Shown here piece after piece: positions 9,168-18,482 of a DNA stretch of 64,000 nucleotides. The DNA comes from Candidatus Sulfuritelmatomonas gaucii. GTDB lineage: Bacteria; Acidobacteriota; Terriglobia; Terriglobales; Acidobacteriaceae. The translations under genes and the position numbers were made by a program. The stretch covers positions 1 to 64,000 of the forward strand of contig OKRB01000080.1 of NCBI GenBank assembly GCA_900290245.1. Reading direction: 5' to 3'. Each line of letters starts with the position of its first letter. The stretch's first letter is position 1. A model generated the notes under the pieces. The model had not been told where the DNA came from. It made no database searches and saw only the letters and a list, made by a program, of their open reading frames with translations.

Positions 9168-9373
9168 GCGCTTCCTCCCCCCAGGGAATCGGCGGGACGT
9201 CCGGGGGGAATGTCTCCGTCACGGTAAAAACAGCCCCTGAAACGGGGTCTAATTCGCTAGCTTTTCCAATCCTTAGTATACCTGCATGCGAGATCGCCGT
9301 TTTGCCTGGTTTGACGAGTGCAAATGGGGTTGAGTTGACGTGGGGAGACTGCGGCGGCGAGTTCGAAACCAGC

Positions 9374-9379
9374 TATACT
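9374..9379 (+). promoter_or_regulatory. Possible -10 box (TATACT)
   Basis: TATACT, preceded by GC and followed by TGTG, 25 bp before the ATG at 9405. No matching -35 hexamer is visible at normal spacing, so this is tentative. Confidence 0.3.
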
Positions 9380-9404
9380 TGTGCCGCGGCGAAACGAGTT
9401 GGTG

Positions 9405-10649
9405 ATGATGCGCAAGTGGGTGACACTGCTGTTTTTGGTGGGAACGGCGTGGCCGGCGATGGTGGAAAAAAGCGTGTCGATTCAGCAGCTTGAGCAGATG
9501 CTCTTCGCCGATCACGGAAAGTCGGATGAAAAAGTGGCAGAACGGCTCTCCGACGTGACGCTGACGGAACGGGTGAGCCCGATACGCCTGGCCAAGTGGG
9601 AAAAAGAATATCCCGGGAGCCACACGCGCGAGGCGCTGATGAAACTGGCCGACCAGGCGGCATTTCTGGATCCTCCCGAGGCCGATGTGTTGCGCGATCC
9701 GCCGCCGGACAATGAAACACAGGAGAGGATGCTGGCGCTGGCGCTCGATTACGTAAAGACGGCCATTCGGCGGCTGCCGAATTTCTACGCCACGCGAGAG
9801 ACGACGCACTTTGAAGACGCTCCCTCGCAACAGTCGACCTCCGCGAGCCCAGCCTCGTTTGGATCGGCGGTTCGAAACATGCGAGTGCCTGGGCTCGCCA
9901 TCGGCAGAACAGAATCCAAGCCACTGCGCAGTACAGGCGCATCCAGCGTGACGGTGACATACCGCGATGGAGGCGAGGTGGGCGTGACGCAGACCGATAA
10001 GAGCAAGACAGAGGATCATCCAGTGACCGGATTGACGACGAGCGGTGAGTTTGGGCCGATTCTCGGCGTGGTGCTGGGCGACGCCATGCGGGGCCAGGTG
10101 ACATGGGCGCGATGGGAACAGGGCGCAGGCGACCCGGTAGCGGTGTTCCGCTATTCGGTGGCTGCGGATGCTTCGAACTACACCGTGAGGATTCCGAATG
10201 AGTCAAAGTACGAGGAGGTCCATTCGGCATACCATGGCGAGATCGCGATCGATCCGGCGACGGGAAGCGTTCTGCGGCTGAGCATTGTGGCGGAGCTGGC
10301 TCCTCCGTACGAAACGATGCGGACGGCAATTGCGGTGGAGTATGCACCGGTTGAAATCGGAGATCGCACATACGACTGCCCGGTGCACGGCGTGGCGTTT
10401 TCGAAGGTTCCCGTCCCCAGCGCAAAGGCGGAACCGCCGGACGCGGCGCCCGAGGTGCAGACGCAGTTGAACGACGTCGCATTTACGCACTACCACCTGT
10501 TCGGGTCTGAAGCGCGGATCGTGGGAGATGGAAGCGGAACAGGTGCGGGCAGTCCAGCGGCATCGGGTGCAGTGCCGGCAGCGGCAGGCACACCTGCTGC
10601 GGTGACAGGAGATTCTTCCAGCGCGCCGCCAACGAATCAGAAGCAATAG
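9405..10649 (+). CDS. Secreted protein of unknown function
   Basis: About 414 residues from ATG 9405 (a second ATG follows at once; a GTG at 9381 is also in frame). The N-terminus is a good Sec signal, MMRKWVTLLFLVGTAWPAM. The first third is helical and charged (LAKWEKEYPG, RLPNFYATRETTHFED). The middle has alternating strands such as SVTVTYRDGGEVGV and GEFGPILGVVLGDAM. A YDCPVHGVAFSKVP segment carries the only obvious cysteine. The end is a low-complexity Ala/Gly/Thr/Ser tail. I do not recognise a named domain; the overall style resembles exported acidobacterial proteins with a FEDxP-like opening. No operon partner: the next gene downstream is on the other strand. Confidence 0.75.
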   Translation: MMRKWVTLLFLVGTAWPAMVEKSVSIQQLEQMLFADHGKSDEKVAERLSDVTLTERVSPIRLAKWEKEYPGSHTREALMKLADQAAFLDPPEADVLRDPPPDNETQERMLALALDYVKTAIRRLPNFYATRETTHFEDAPSQQSTSASPASFGSAVRNMRVPGLAIGRTESKPLRSTGASSVTVTYRDGGEVGVTQTDKSKTEDHPVTGLTTSGEFGPILGVVLGDAMRGQVTWARWEQGAGDPVAVFRYSVAADASNYTVRIPNESKYEEVHSAYHGEIAIDPATGSVLRLSIVAELAPPYETMRTAIAVEYAPVEIGDRTYDCPVHGVAFSKVPVPSAKAEPPDAAPEVQTQLNDVAFTHYHLFGSEARIVGDGSGTGAGSPAASGAVPAAAGTPAAVTGDSSSAPPTNQKQ

Positions 10650-10724
10650 CAGGGGCGGGGCAGAGCGCGAGTGGATTGCTCGTGACTTCGCGGGCCTGGC
10701 CGGACAGGTTAGCGACAGCGCAGC

Positions 10725-10889
10725 CTAGCTTTTCTTTGAGGTGACGGTGGAGAAAGCTGTTACCAATTGCTCCACGCGTTTCCCCCCGCAGTGTGGGCAC
10801 ACGACCTTGTTGGTTTCGCGGTCCGACATGTGGAGACTCTCTGTAAACTCCTTCTTGCAATCGCGGCAGTAGAAGACATATTGCGACAT
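10725..10889 (-). CDS. 54-residue FmdB-like zinc-ribbon protein
   Basis: Short gene that length filters would miss. It starts at ATG 10889 with GGAG 8 nt upstream and ends with TAG at 10725. The protein opens MSQYVFYCRDCKKEF and continues with VVCPHCGGKRVEQL, giving CxxC...CxxC with 21 residues between the pairs, the zinc-ribbon layout of FmdB/regulatory zinc-ribbon proteins. The C-terminus is TAFSTVTSKKS. Codon use and the well-placed ribosome site support a real gene. Its role is unknown; such proteins are thought to bind metal or nucleic acid. It lies convergent to the secreted protein gene upstream and divergent from the DUF4440 gene. Confidence 0.72.
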   Translation of the reverse strand: MSQYVFYCRDCKKEFTESLHMSDRETNKVVCPHCGGKRVEQLVTAFSTVTSKKS

Positions 10890-11026
10890 AGCCGTTCTCC
10901 AGCCACATCATAACGCCGGCGGCGCTCGCGCGGGGGCGTTTCCACGGGTTGCTCGCGTTGCCGCGCTGATCGAGCGAAGCGTTGTAGGATGGGCGCAGAG
11001 ACTTCATACCCACTGGGGGAGCGAAG

Positions 11027-11587
11027 ATGTTGAAATCTCGTCATTTTCTTTTTTCTATCATTGCGATTACGGGATTGACGGCGGGAACCTGCTCCGGAAT
11101 TGCCCGGGCGCAGCTGCCGGAACCCGGTGTATCGTCAGCGGCACCCAATCCGCTCACTGACTCGACCGCGAATCCGGGAAAGATGCTGCTTTTCCAACTG
11201 GAGGCGCGCTTTGCCAAAGATGTCGAGGAGCGCGGCGGGGCGGGATTTGCCTCCTGGTTTGCCGCAGATGGCGTGGCGCTGGGAAACGGGAAGGCGCCGC
11301 TGATCGGGAAGGTGGCCATTGCCAAGTCGGCAACCTGGTCGCCGAAGGATTACCAACTGACCTGGACGCCGACGGATGGAGCGATGGGTCCCTCGGGCGA
11401 TATGGGTTATACGTGGGGCCACTTTGAGGGCCGCTCCAGGGACGCAAACGGCAACCCCGTGTTGACCAGCGGCAGGTACATCACCACGTGGCGCAAAGAG
11501 CCGGATGGAAGCTGGAAGGTGGTGCTGGACGCGGGCGCCAATGACGCGCCGGCGGTGGGCGATTGCTGCAAGCTGCCTGGAAGTTGA
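11027..11587 (+). CDS. Exported DUF4440/SnoaL-like (NTF2-fold) protein
   Basis: 186 residues with GGGGGAG 5 nt before ATG. The signal peptide runs MLKSRHFLFSIIAI to about ARAQ. The mature part matches the cone-shaped NTF2 fold as used in DUF4440: LEARFAKDVEERG...ASWFAADGVALG, GKVAIAK, DMGYTWGHFEGR, and the closing GRYITTWRKEPDGSWKVVLD. These proteins bind small ligands or act as isomerase-like enzymes, but DUF4440 as a family has no single assigned reaction. The end DCCKLPGS has a vicinal cysteine pair. Periplasmic location is inferred from the signal peptide. It appears to be transcribed alone. Confidence 0.82.
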   Translation: MLKSRHFLFSIIAITGLTAGTCSGIARAQLPEPGVSSAAPNPLTDSTANPGKMLLFQLEARFAKDVEERGGAGFASWFAADGVALGNGKAPLIGKVAIAKSATWSPKDYQLTWTPTDGAMGPSGDMGYTWGHFEGRSRDANGNPVLTSGRYITTWRKEPDGSWKVVLDAGANDAPAVGDCCKLPGS

Positions 11588-11779
11588 AAAGGCAGGGAGC
11601 GAGATCAGAGGGATCGGCAGTCGACGTTCATTGTGCGACAAATCACAAGTTGGATAGGCTCGGTAACATGCGGCGAGTGTCTAACGTAATGCGTGGATGC
11701 GTCGCCCGCCTGAAAACATCCGAGGTACTTCGGTTGTACCAGTTTTCCTCTGGATTAACCGAATTGTGGAAGAGCCAAG

Positions 11780-14221
11780 TTGGTTAATCTCGCAGATACT
11801 GACAATCGGGTACCTAAAATTATGTGTGCGATGCTCGGTTCGCAAGCCGGTGAGAACCCGAACGCGGTGGTACGCCCGGAGTTGAGCATCTTCGATCGAA
11901 ACCCAGATCCTGCGTTGGATGAGCTCACGGAGCTCGCGGCAGTCTTGTGCAATGCGGACTATGCGTACATCGGTTGGATGGACTACAACCGGTTGTGGTT
12001 CAAGGCACGGTTCGGCTTCAAGGCGATGGAACAGCCGCGGGCGTCGACCGCGGACCATTGGATGCTGGAAAAGGGTGAGCCTCTCCTGATCGCGGATGCA
12101 AGCCAGGATCCCCGTTTTCCGCCAGAGGGCATTCCTCTGGCCGGCGCCAGTCCCTGCCTTTCTTACGCTGCGGCTCCGTTGATCTCGGGCGACGACCAAA
12201 CCATCGGGACATTCGCGGTTCTTGCGCGCGAGCGCGACCAGTTCAAGCCGGAGCATTTGACGCTGCTGGAGATTCTGGGCCGCCAGGTGGTGACCCGGCT
12301 GGAACTGTATAACCGCATCCGGCTGCAGGAGCAGGCGCAGCGGCTGCGGCAACGCACTGAGCGGGCGCTGGCCATCGAGCGCTGCTTCGTGGCGGCCACG
12401 CTGGATTCCGTTCCGGCGCTGGTGGCCGTGCTGGATACTGCCGGACGCGTGGTTCGGATGAACTATTCCTGCGGGCAACTGACCGGGCTTACGCTGGCTC
12501 ACTCCGTGGGCCAGCCGTTCGTGGATGAATTTCTTGAGGCGGACGACCGCGGGTGGGTACGGGGGAAACTGCAGGAAGCGTCGAGCGGACAGGTATCCGG
12601 CCCGCACGAAACGGAGTGGCGAACGGCGGGCGGCGGAGGCCGGCGAGTAAGTTGGACGCTGAAGCCTCTGCAGGGACCGAGCGGCGAGATCCAATACCTG
12701 ATTGTCAGTGGCCAGGACGTGACCGACCAGCGGGCGATGGAACAAACGCTCCTGAAGAGCGAGGCCCGGTACCGGGAGGTCGTCGAAAACAGCCTTGGCT
12801 TCGTCTTCACCTGCTCCATTGAAGGCCGTCTGACATCGTTGAATGCGTTTACGGCTGAGACGCTGGGTTATCGCGCCGAGGCTCTCGTAGGGCGCATGGT
12901 TATGGAATTGATGGATGCGGAGGGAGTGGCCGCATTTCAGGATTGCCTGAACACGCTGGAGAGCGCGGAAGAGTGGCAGGGCGCTTTGCCGTTGCGGCGT
13001 AGCGATGGAGTTTTCCGGCGCATTGCAGTGCGCAGCCGGCGCATGCAGCTCCCGGGCGAGCGGCCATTCGTGCTGAACCACGGCATGGATGTGACCGAGC
13101 AGCACGAGGCGGAAGAGGCTCTGCACCTGGCGACGCGGCAGCGTGAACTGATTCTGGAGGCGGTGGGCGACGGCATCTTCGGCATCGATCTCGAGGGAAA
13201 GGTGACCTTCATCAACGAGGCGGGCGCGAACGCGCTGGGATGCGCTCCGGAAGAATTGGTGGGGCGCGACGCGCATGAACTCATCCATCACAGCCATGCT
13301 GACGGAACGCCTTACTCACGGTCGACCAGCCCGATTTTGCAGGCGTTGCGGCGCTCAGAACCGATCCGCATGCGGGACGAGGTCTTCTGGCGCAAGGATG
13401 GTTCGGCAATTCCGGTGGAATACAGCGCGAATCCGATCGTGGAAGATAATTCCGTGAACGGCATGGTGGTCGCTTTCCAGGACGTGAGTGAACGGAAACG
13501 CCTGGAACATATGAAGGACGAATTCATTTCCACCGTGAGCCACGAGCTGAGGACGCCGCTGACCTCGATGCGCGCGTCGCTGGGATTGATTCAATCGGGA
13601 TCGCTGGACAAACGGCCGGAGAAACAGCGGCAGATGATCGATATGGCGATTGCCAATTCCGACCGCTTGATCCGGCTGGTAAACGACATTCTGGACTTCG
13701 ATCGCGGAGAACGCGGGCGGCTGCTGCTGCATCGCCAGGCCCTGGAGAGTGACATCCTGCTGCGGCGCGCGGCCGATGTGGCGCACATTGCGGCCTCACA
13801 GGCGCGCATCGATTTCCGCATCGAGGCGCACGCGCCGCCGGTGTTCGCCGACGAGGAGCGCGTGTTGCAGGTGCTGAGCGAACTGGTGGGCAACGCCCTC
13901 AAGTTCTCTCCGCAAGGAACAACCATCCGGCTGGCTGCGCAGGCAGTCAGCGGCAACGTGCCGGGCACAACCGAAGTGTGCTTCATGGTGGAAGACCAGG
14001 GCCGCGGCATCCCGCCAGGAAAACTGGAGCGTATCTTCGACCGCTTCCAGCAGGGCGACGGATCGGATTCGCGGGCAATGGGCGGCACTGGGCTGGGGCT
14101 GGCGCTGTGCCGCAGTATCGTGGAGCAGCACGGCGGGCGCATTTGGGCCGAGAGCGAGCCAGGCAAGGGAAGCCGGTTCCTGTTCACGCTGCCGGCAGCG
14201 ACGGGGCTCGAGGGGCGGTAA
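11780..14221 (+). CDS. Cytosolic sensor histidine kinase with GAF and three PAS domains
   Basis: 813 residues from TTG 11780, chosen because GGAAGAG lies 5 nt upstream; ATG 11822 and 11831 are alternatives without such a site. There is no membrane span. A GAF domain (ADYAYIGWMDYNRLWFKARF...LTLLEILGRQVVTRLELY) is followed by three PAS units (near 210-320, 330-440 and 445-565; note GDGIFGIDLEGKVTFINEAG). The catalytic part has HisKA with VSHELRTPLTSM (phospho-acceptor His near 588) and HATPase_c with N-box LVGNALKFSP, DQGRGIPP and GTGLGLALCRSIV. It would autophosphorylate in response to internal signals such as redox state, light or small molecules. The cognate regulator is not adjacent; a PPM-type phosphatase gene follows 83 bp downstream, so both may act in one signalling route (inference). 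Confidence 0.9.
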   Translation: MVNLADTDNRVPKIMCAMLGSQAGENPNAVVRPELSIFDRNPDPALDELTELAAVLCNADYAYIGWMDYNRLWFKARFGFKAMEQPRASTADHWMLEKGEPLLIADASQDPRFPPEGIPLAGASPCLSYAAAPLISGDDQTIGTFAVLARERDQFKPEHLTLLEILGRQVVTRLELYNRIRLQEQAQRLRQRTERALAIERCFVAATLDSVPALVAVLDTAGRVVRMNYSCGQLTGLTLAHSVGQPFVDEFLEADDRGWVRGKLQEASSGQVSGPHETEWRTAGGGGRRVSWTLKPLQGPSGEIQYLIVSGQDVTDQRAMEQTLLKSEARYREVVENSLGFVFTCSIEGRLTSLNAFTAETLGYRAEALVGRMVMELMDAEGVAAFQDCLNTLESAEEWQGALPLRRSDGVFRRIAVRSRRMQLPGERPFVLNHGMDVTEQHEAEEALHLATRQRELILEAVGDGIFGIDLEGKVTFINEAGANALGCAPEELVGRDAHELIHHSHADGTPYSRSTSPILQALRRSEPIRMRDEVFWRKDGSAIPVEYSANPIVEDNSVNGMVVAFQDVSERKRLEHMKDEFISTVSHELRTPLTSMRASLGLIQSGSLDKRPEKQRQMIDMAIANSDRLIRLVNDILDFDRGERGRLLLHRQALESDILLRRAADVAHIAASQARIDFRIEAHAPPVFADEERVLQVLSELVGNALKFSPQGTTIRLAAQAVSGNVPGTTEVCFMVEDQGRGIPPGKLERIFDRFQQGDGSDSRAMGGTGLGLALCRSIVEQHGGRIWAESEPGKGSRFLFTLPAATGLEGR

Positions 14222-14283
14222 CTCAGCGAGGGCTCGATGCCCAACGGCGCCCTTCCGTCAGCGCCGGCAAACCGGATCAGGCC

Positions 14284-14289
14284 TATAAT
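14284..14289 (+). promoter_or_regulatory. -10 box TATAAT before the phosphatase gene
   Basis: Perfect TATAAT 15 bp before ATG 14305. No clear -35 at 16-18 bp. Would give a very short leader. Confidence 0.35.
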
Positions 14290-14304
14290 CATGCTAAGAA
14301 TTCC

Positions 14305-15504
14305 ATGCAAGGTCAGCGTGTAAGTTCGCCGTACCCGCCTGTCCCGCCTGTGCCACTCAGCGGTCCGTCTCTTCCGCATCGGTTGCAGAGCTTCTGGCTT
14401 CGCGTCTCAGCGGGGATGCGGCTGAACGAACTTTGGGACCAGTTGCGGTCCGACGCCCGCTCCACGTATCGGCTCTATGCGCGTGAGGTCGATGCTGCGC
14501 GTCCTTCCGGCACGCCCAGGCAAAAGCACTTCGTCCATGTGGCAAAACAATTCTTTTGGGCGATTCTGGAAAAGTTGACGCCCGCGCGCCGCATCTTGCT
14601 GCTGGTGGCGTTAGTGCTGCTCGTGTTGCCACAGGCGGAGATGGTTGGCAATCCCGGCCAGCATTGGGAGTTCCGATTTGAAGCGCACCTGCTGGGCGGG
14701 CTGCTGATGTTCGGGCTCTTGATCCTTGAATTGACGGATCGCGTGGTGATGAAGCGCGACCTGCAGATCGCCAAGGAAATCCAGGCGTGGCTGCTGCCGG
14801 CGCGGCCGCCACAGGTGCCGGGACTGGAGATCGCGTTTGCGACGCGCCCGGCGAATACCGTGGCCGGCGATTACTATGACGTGTTTCCACGGCGAACGAG
14901 CGACGGCTCGGCGCCAGGTGCAACCAGCCAGACATTTCTGATCGCGGTGGCCGACGTGGCGGGCAAAAGCGTTCCCGCGGCCATGCTGATGGCGACGATC
15001 CAGGCGAGCCTGAGAGCGCTGTGTACGACACCGGGACCCGTGACGGAGCTGGTGACGCGCATGAACCGCTACGCATGCAGCAACAGCCAGAATGGCAGGA
15101 GATTTACCACTGCATTTATCGCCGAATACGATCCAGCCTCGCACGTTCTGCAATATGTGAACGCGGGCCATAATCCTCCGGTTTTGCGAAGAAGGTCGGG
15201 AACAACAGAAGAGTTGAGCGCGGGCGGGCTGCCGCTGGGCGTGATGGAAGATGCCCGCTATGAGTTTGGCACTGTGTCGCTCGAGCCGGGCGACTTGCTC
15301 GCCGCATACACCGATGGGCTCGTGGAAGCGGAGAATGCGCGAACCGAGGAATATGGCGAAGCGCGGTTTCTCAACCTGCTGCAGACGATGGCGGCGGCGC
15401 CGGCCGATGTGATCCTGGGTTCCGTGCTAATCGACATCGATCGTTTTGTAGGCTCCGCGCCGCAGCACGACGATGTGACCTTGATGCTTTTGAAGGCGGC
15501 CTGA
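14305..15504 (+). CDS. Membrane-anchored SpoIIE/RsbU-type PP2C serine phosphatase
   Basis: About 399 residues from ATG 14305; the frame is open farther upstream but overlaps the kinase gene, so the shorter form is preferred. Residues 1-95 are basic with LWDQLRSDARSTYRLYAREVD. Two hydrophobic helices follow (RRILLLVALVLLVLPQA and LLGGLLMFGLLILEL). Then comes the PPM/SpoIIE catalytic domain: QAWLLPARPPQVPGLEIA, AGDYYDVF with metal-binding Asp, VADVAGKSVPAAMLMA, YVNAGHNPPVLRR and YTDGLVEAENARTEEYG. Such enzymes dephosphorylate anti-sigma-factor antagonists (STAS proteins) in partner-switching systems. No STAS or RsbW gene is in this window, so the target is unknown. The neighbouring PAS kinase suggests a shared stress-response context (inference). 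Confidence 0.88.
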   Translation: MQGQRVSSPYPPVPPVPLSGPSLPHRLQSFWLRVSAGMRLNELWDQLRSDARSTYRLYAREVDAARPSGTPRQKHFVHVAKQFFWAILEKLTPARRILLLVALVLLVLPQAEMVGNPGQHWEFRFEAHLLGGLLMFGLLILELTDRVVMKRDLQIAKEIQAWLLPARPPQVPGLEIAFATRPANTVAGDYYDVFPRRTSDGSAPGATSQTFLIAVADVAGKSVPAAMLMATIQASLRALCTTPGPVTELVTRMNRYACSNSQNGRRFTTAFIAEYDPASHVLQYVNAGHNPPVLRRRSGTTEELSAGGLPLGVMEDARYEFGTVSLEPGDLLAAYTDGLVEAENARTEEYGEARFLNLLQTMAAAPADVILGSVLIDIDRFVGSAPQHDDVTLMLLKAA

Positions 15505-15662
15505 AGCCGCACTCGCCACTCTTGGTACAAAAACAAAACCGTCGCGAGGGTGGGGAACCGAGATGCGATTCGCGCGGCTTCACCCTGCCGCAGCGGCGCC
15601 ATGAGACACTGGCATCGGCGGCGTCCCAGCACTGAGTTATCAGAGCCGCCGGTCAATCTTTC
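15505..15662 (+). promoter_or_regulatory. Structured leader before the KimA-like transporter gene
   Basis: 158 nt with a stem AGGGTG/CACCCT enclosing GGGGAACC. GGGTGGGGAACC resembles one conserved block of the ydaO c-di-AMP riboswitch, which is named after the same transporter family, but the other near-invariant blocks (GGGGUGAA, CAGCUAAC) are not found. No Shine-Dalgarno sequence precedes the ATG. Regulatory role is possible, not shown. Confidence 0.3.
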
Positions 15663-17543
15663 ATGGGCGTATCCACACGCTTTTTCAATCTTTTTTTTGG
15701 GCGGCCGCTGGCGACCAGCGAGGAGCGCGCCGAGCATATCGGCCCCCTGGCCGGTATTCCCGTCTTCGGCCTCGACGCTTTGAGCTCGGCCGCATACGGG
15801 CCTGAGGCGGCGCTCACGCTGCTGATTCCGCTGGGCCTGCTGGGCCCGAAATATATTGTCCCGGTCAGCATGGCCATCGTGATTCTGCTGACCATTGTGT
15901 ACTTCAGTTATCGCCAGACAATCGAGGCGTATCCGCGCGGCGGCGGTTCGTACACCGTGGCCAGCGAGAATCTCGGCGAGGGCGCCGGTCTGCTGGCGGC
16001 AGCGGCGCTGATGATCGATTACGTGCTCACGGCGGCAGTGGGCATTTCGGCAGGAGTCGGCGCACTGATCAGCGCCGCACCGAGCCTGCAGCCGCACACG
16101 CTGGAACTTTGCCTCGCCGTTCTGGCCATCCTGACCATCGTGAACATGCGCGGAGTCCATGACACCGGCGTGGTGTTCATGATTCCCACGTACCTGTTCA
16201 CGGCGACGCTGTTGATCGTGATTGCGGTGGGCCTGTGGCAGATGGCGCAGGCAGGCGGACATCCCCACCCGGTGATGCAGATGCCGCCGGTGCCGAAAGC
16301 ATTGACAACGGCGGTCACCTGGTGGCTGCTGCTGAAAGTATTCTCCTCGGGCTGCACGGCGATGACCGGCGTGGAAGCGGTGAGCAACGGCGTGATGGCC
16401 TTCCGCGACCCGACGCGCAAAAACGCCAGGACCACGCTGACCATCATCATCGCTCTGCTGGCCATCCTGTTGCTCGGCATTGCGCTGCTGTGCCGAGCGT
16501 ACGGCATCGCGGCCACCGAACCGGGAAGCACGGGATACGAGAGCGTGCTCTCGATGCTGACGCGTGCCGTGATGGGTCATGGGTGGTTCTATTACGTCAC
16601 GATTGCGTCGGTATTGCTGGTGCTGGCGCTCTCAGCCAACACGGCCTTTGCCGACTTTCCACGGCTGACGCGCGCCATTGCGCTCGACGATTACATGCCG
16701 CGCATATTTCTCATTCGTGGCCGCCGCCTGCTTTACTCGTGGGGCATTTATGTGCTGGTCGCTCTGACGGCGCTGCTTCTGATTATCTTTGGCGGCGTGA
16801 CAGACCGCCTGATTCCCCTGTACGCTATCGGCGCATTCATGGCCTTCACCCTGTCACAGGCCGGGATGGTGATGCATTGGAGAAGGCAGGGCGGCGCCCG
16901 GGGACGCATGATCGTGAACGCGGTAGGCGCCGTGGCTACCGGCATCACGACACTTGTCGTGCTGGTGACCAAGTTCGTCGAGGGCGCGTGGATCACAGCG
17001 CTGCTGGTAGTGGTCATGATCTGGTTCATGCGCGCCGTGCACCGGCACTACGTCCGCGTCAACCGCGAAATCGATCTCGACCGGCCCATTGTTCCCGCTG
17101 AAGTCGGCGAGCCCATCGTGGTGGTGCCCGTAGACCGCTGGAGCCGCATCAGCGAGAAGGCGCTCTCGTTCGCATTGTCGATGTCGTGCGATATCCGCTG
17201 CGTTCACGTGCGAACCAGCGACGATCCCGATCCCTTTTGCGACGCGTGGGAAAAGGATGTGGCCGGGCCCCTGCGCAACGCCGGTCGCTGCGTTCCCAAA
17301 CTGGTGACGCTGACGTCGCCCTACCGGTACGTCCTGCATCCGATTGTGGATTACGTGCTGGGCGTGGAACGCGAAAGCGAAGCCTGCAAGGTGTGCGTGC
17401 TGGTGCCGGAGCTGGTAGTGCGGCACTGGTGGCAAGGCATGCTGCACAACCGGCGCTCTGACCTGCTGAAGGTAGTCCTGCTGATGCGCGGCAACCGCCG
17501 CATCATCGTCATCAATATTCCCTGGTACCTGGAGGATGATTGA
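15663..17543 (+). CDS. KimA/YdaO-like potassium transporter (APC superfamily)
   Basis: 626 residues with about 12 membrane helices and a C-terminal cytosolic domain. The text follows the KimA (YdaO) pattern: FGRPLATSE at the start, LDALSSAAYGPEAAL, FSYRQTIEAYPRGGGSYTVA, SENLGEGAGLLAAAALMIDY, and AVGISAGVGALISAAP. After the last helix a USP-like domain begins with EPIVVVPVDRWSRISEKAL and ends with RRIIVINIPWYLEDD. KimA proteins take up K+ with H+ and are often controlled by c-di-AMP at protein and RNA level. A general amino-acid permease is the alternative, but the GGG-rich loop and C-terminal domain favour KimA. It is transcribed alone, after a 158-nt structured leader. Family recognition is from memory of KimA motifs. 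Confidence 0.8.
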   Translation: MGVSTRFFNLFFGRPLATSEERAEHIGPLAGIPVFGLDALSSAAYGPEAALTLLIPLGLLGPKYIVPVSMAIVILLTIVYFSYRQTIEAYPRGGGSYTVASENLGEGAGLLAAAALMIDYVLTAAVGISAGVGALISAAPSLQPHTLELCLAVLAILTIVNMRGVHDTGVVFMIPTYLFTATLLIVIAVGLWQMAQAGGHPHPVMQMPPVPKALTTAVTWWLLLKVFSSGCTAMTGVEAVSNGVMAFRDPTRKNARTTLTIIIALLAILLLGIALLCRAYGIAATEPGSTGYESVLSMLTRAVMGHGWFYYVTIASVLLVLALSANTAFADFPRLTRAIALDDYMPRIFLIRGRRLLYSWGIYVLVALTALLLIIFGGVTDRLIPLYAIGAFMAFTLSQAGMVMHWRRQGGARGRMIVNAVGAVATGITTLVVLVTKFVEGAWITALLVVVMIWFMRAVHRHYVRVNREIDLDRPIVPAEVGEPIVVVPVDRWSRISEKALSFALSMSCDIRCVHVRTSDDPDPFCDAWEKDVAGPLRNAGRCVPKLVTLTSPYRYVLHPIVDYVLGVERESEACKVCVLVPELVVRHWWQGMLHNRRSDLLKVVLLMRGNRRIIVINIPWYLEDD

Positions 17544-17840
17544 CCGGGGAAAGCGCCGGAAGCGCGAAGCCCCGCAGCACCCCGCATGCGAAGCGTGTCG
17601 CAGGAGCTGCGCGCCATTTCCCTCCGGTGCCAGTCAAAAGGATTGGTACGATTCCTGCGCCGTCCGGGCTTCGTGAAAGCCGGGGTGAAAGGATAGTCTA
17701 GGAACGTACCGGAAACCATCCAGGATGCCCGTTCCGGAGCAAATTCCGGGGCCCCCGCGGACGGATGTTCGTCCCCGAGGTGGAAAATCAGACAGCGGCA
17801 GGTTTGTTTGAAGAGGGTAAGGATTGAGGAGAGTTTCAAG

Positions 17841-18452
17841 TTGAAGAGGACGCTCTTATTTTTGTTTTTTGGCGCAGTGGCGGGCGTACTCACGGCGTTG
17901 CCGGCTGCTAGCCAGGTGAATCCCGAAGCGGCGCCGGCGCCCGCGCAGGCCGCGCCCAACAGGTACGAAGTATATGCGGGCCTGGCCTATAGCCGCCTCA
18001 GGCAGGTGCCCGTTTCGTTCAGCGGCTTGATAGGCGGAAAGGTGTCGCTGTCACGCGATTGGGGAAAGTATTTTCAACTCATAGGGTCAGGGGACTACTA
18101 CAGGGTGGGAACCGGCCACAAAACGCTGCCGAATCCTGGCAACCCCTCGATCTACACATTCCTGGTTGGGCCGGCAGTCCACGCAACGCTCTATGAGAAT
18201 CTCAGCGGAGTGTTTTTCGGGGAAGTGGGCGGAGAGCATACCGGGGGCGAGAAAATGACGCCAAGCATTTCCTTCGCGGGCGGCTTTGGCGGAGGCCTGG
18301 CCTATGATGTGGGCCACAATTTCGCCGTGCAACTTACCGCCGACCGCGTCGCTGCATCGTTCTCGCTGCCCAACAATACCTCGCAGCTCGGGTACTCGAC
18401 ACATCGGACGTGGAACGCGCGCGCGACGCTGGGCGTGGTGTACCGGTTCTGA
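17841..18452 (+). CDS. Outer-membrane beta-barrel protein
   Basis: 203 residues from TTG 17841, which is preceded by GAGGAGAG at 7 nt spacing; an upstream in-frame TTG (17808) lacks such support. A signal peptide (LLFLFFGAVAGVLTALPAAS) leads to a mature part that begins NRYEVYAGLAYSRL and continues as alternating amphipathic strands of about 8-10 residues with glycine-rich turns (GFGGGLAYDVG, FAVQLTADRVAASF) and ends on RATLGVVYRF, with the terminal aromatic typical of barrels. This matches the small OmpA/OmpW-like eight-stranded barrel class often annotated as porin-family. The 297-bp spacer upstream holds short inverted repeats (17701-17706 with 17730-17735; 17759-17774) but no gene. No specific substrate can be inferred. 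Confidence 0.8.
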   Translation: MKRTLLFLFFGAVAGVLTALPAASQVNPEAAPAPAQAAPNRYEVYAGLAYSRLRQVPVSFSGLIGGKVSLSRDWGKYFQLIGSGDYYRVGTGHKTLPNPGNPSIYTFLVGPAVHATLYENLSGVFFGEVGGEHTGGEKMTPSISFAGGFGGGLAYDVGHNFAVQLTADRVAASFSLPNNTSQLGYSTHRTWNARATLGVVYRF

Positions 18453-18482
18453 AAGAGAAATCAAAGATCCGCCAACCTGCTC

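Noticed and set aside
9273-10019. Minus-strand frame in the spacer and start of the secreted protein gene
   Set aside because: Arg/His-rich shadow of the plus-strand gene, no domain, and it spans the likely promoter.
11681-13297. 538-codon frame antisense to the PAS histidine kinase
   Set aside because: Same reason: shadow of a GC-rich gene with typical third-position bias.
15549-15562. Firm call of a ydaO (c-di-AMP) riboswitch
   Set aside because: Only one conserved block is present and the order and sense of the second block do not fit, so kept as a weak finding only.
15258-16580. 440-codon frame antisense to the KimA-like gene
   Set aside because: His/Arg-rich shadow frame; no signal sequence or domain.
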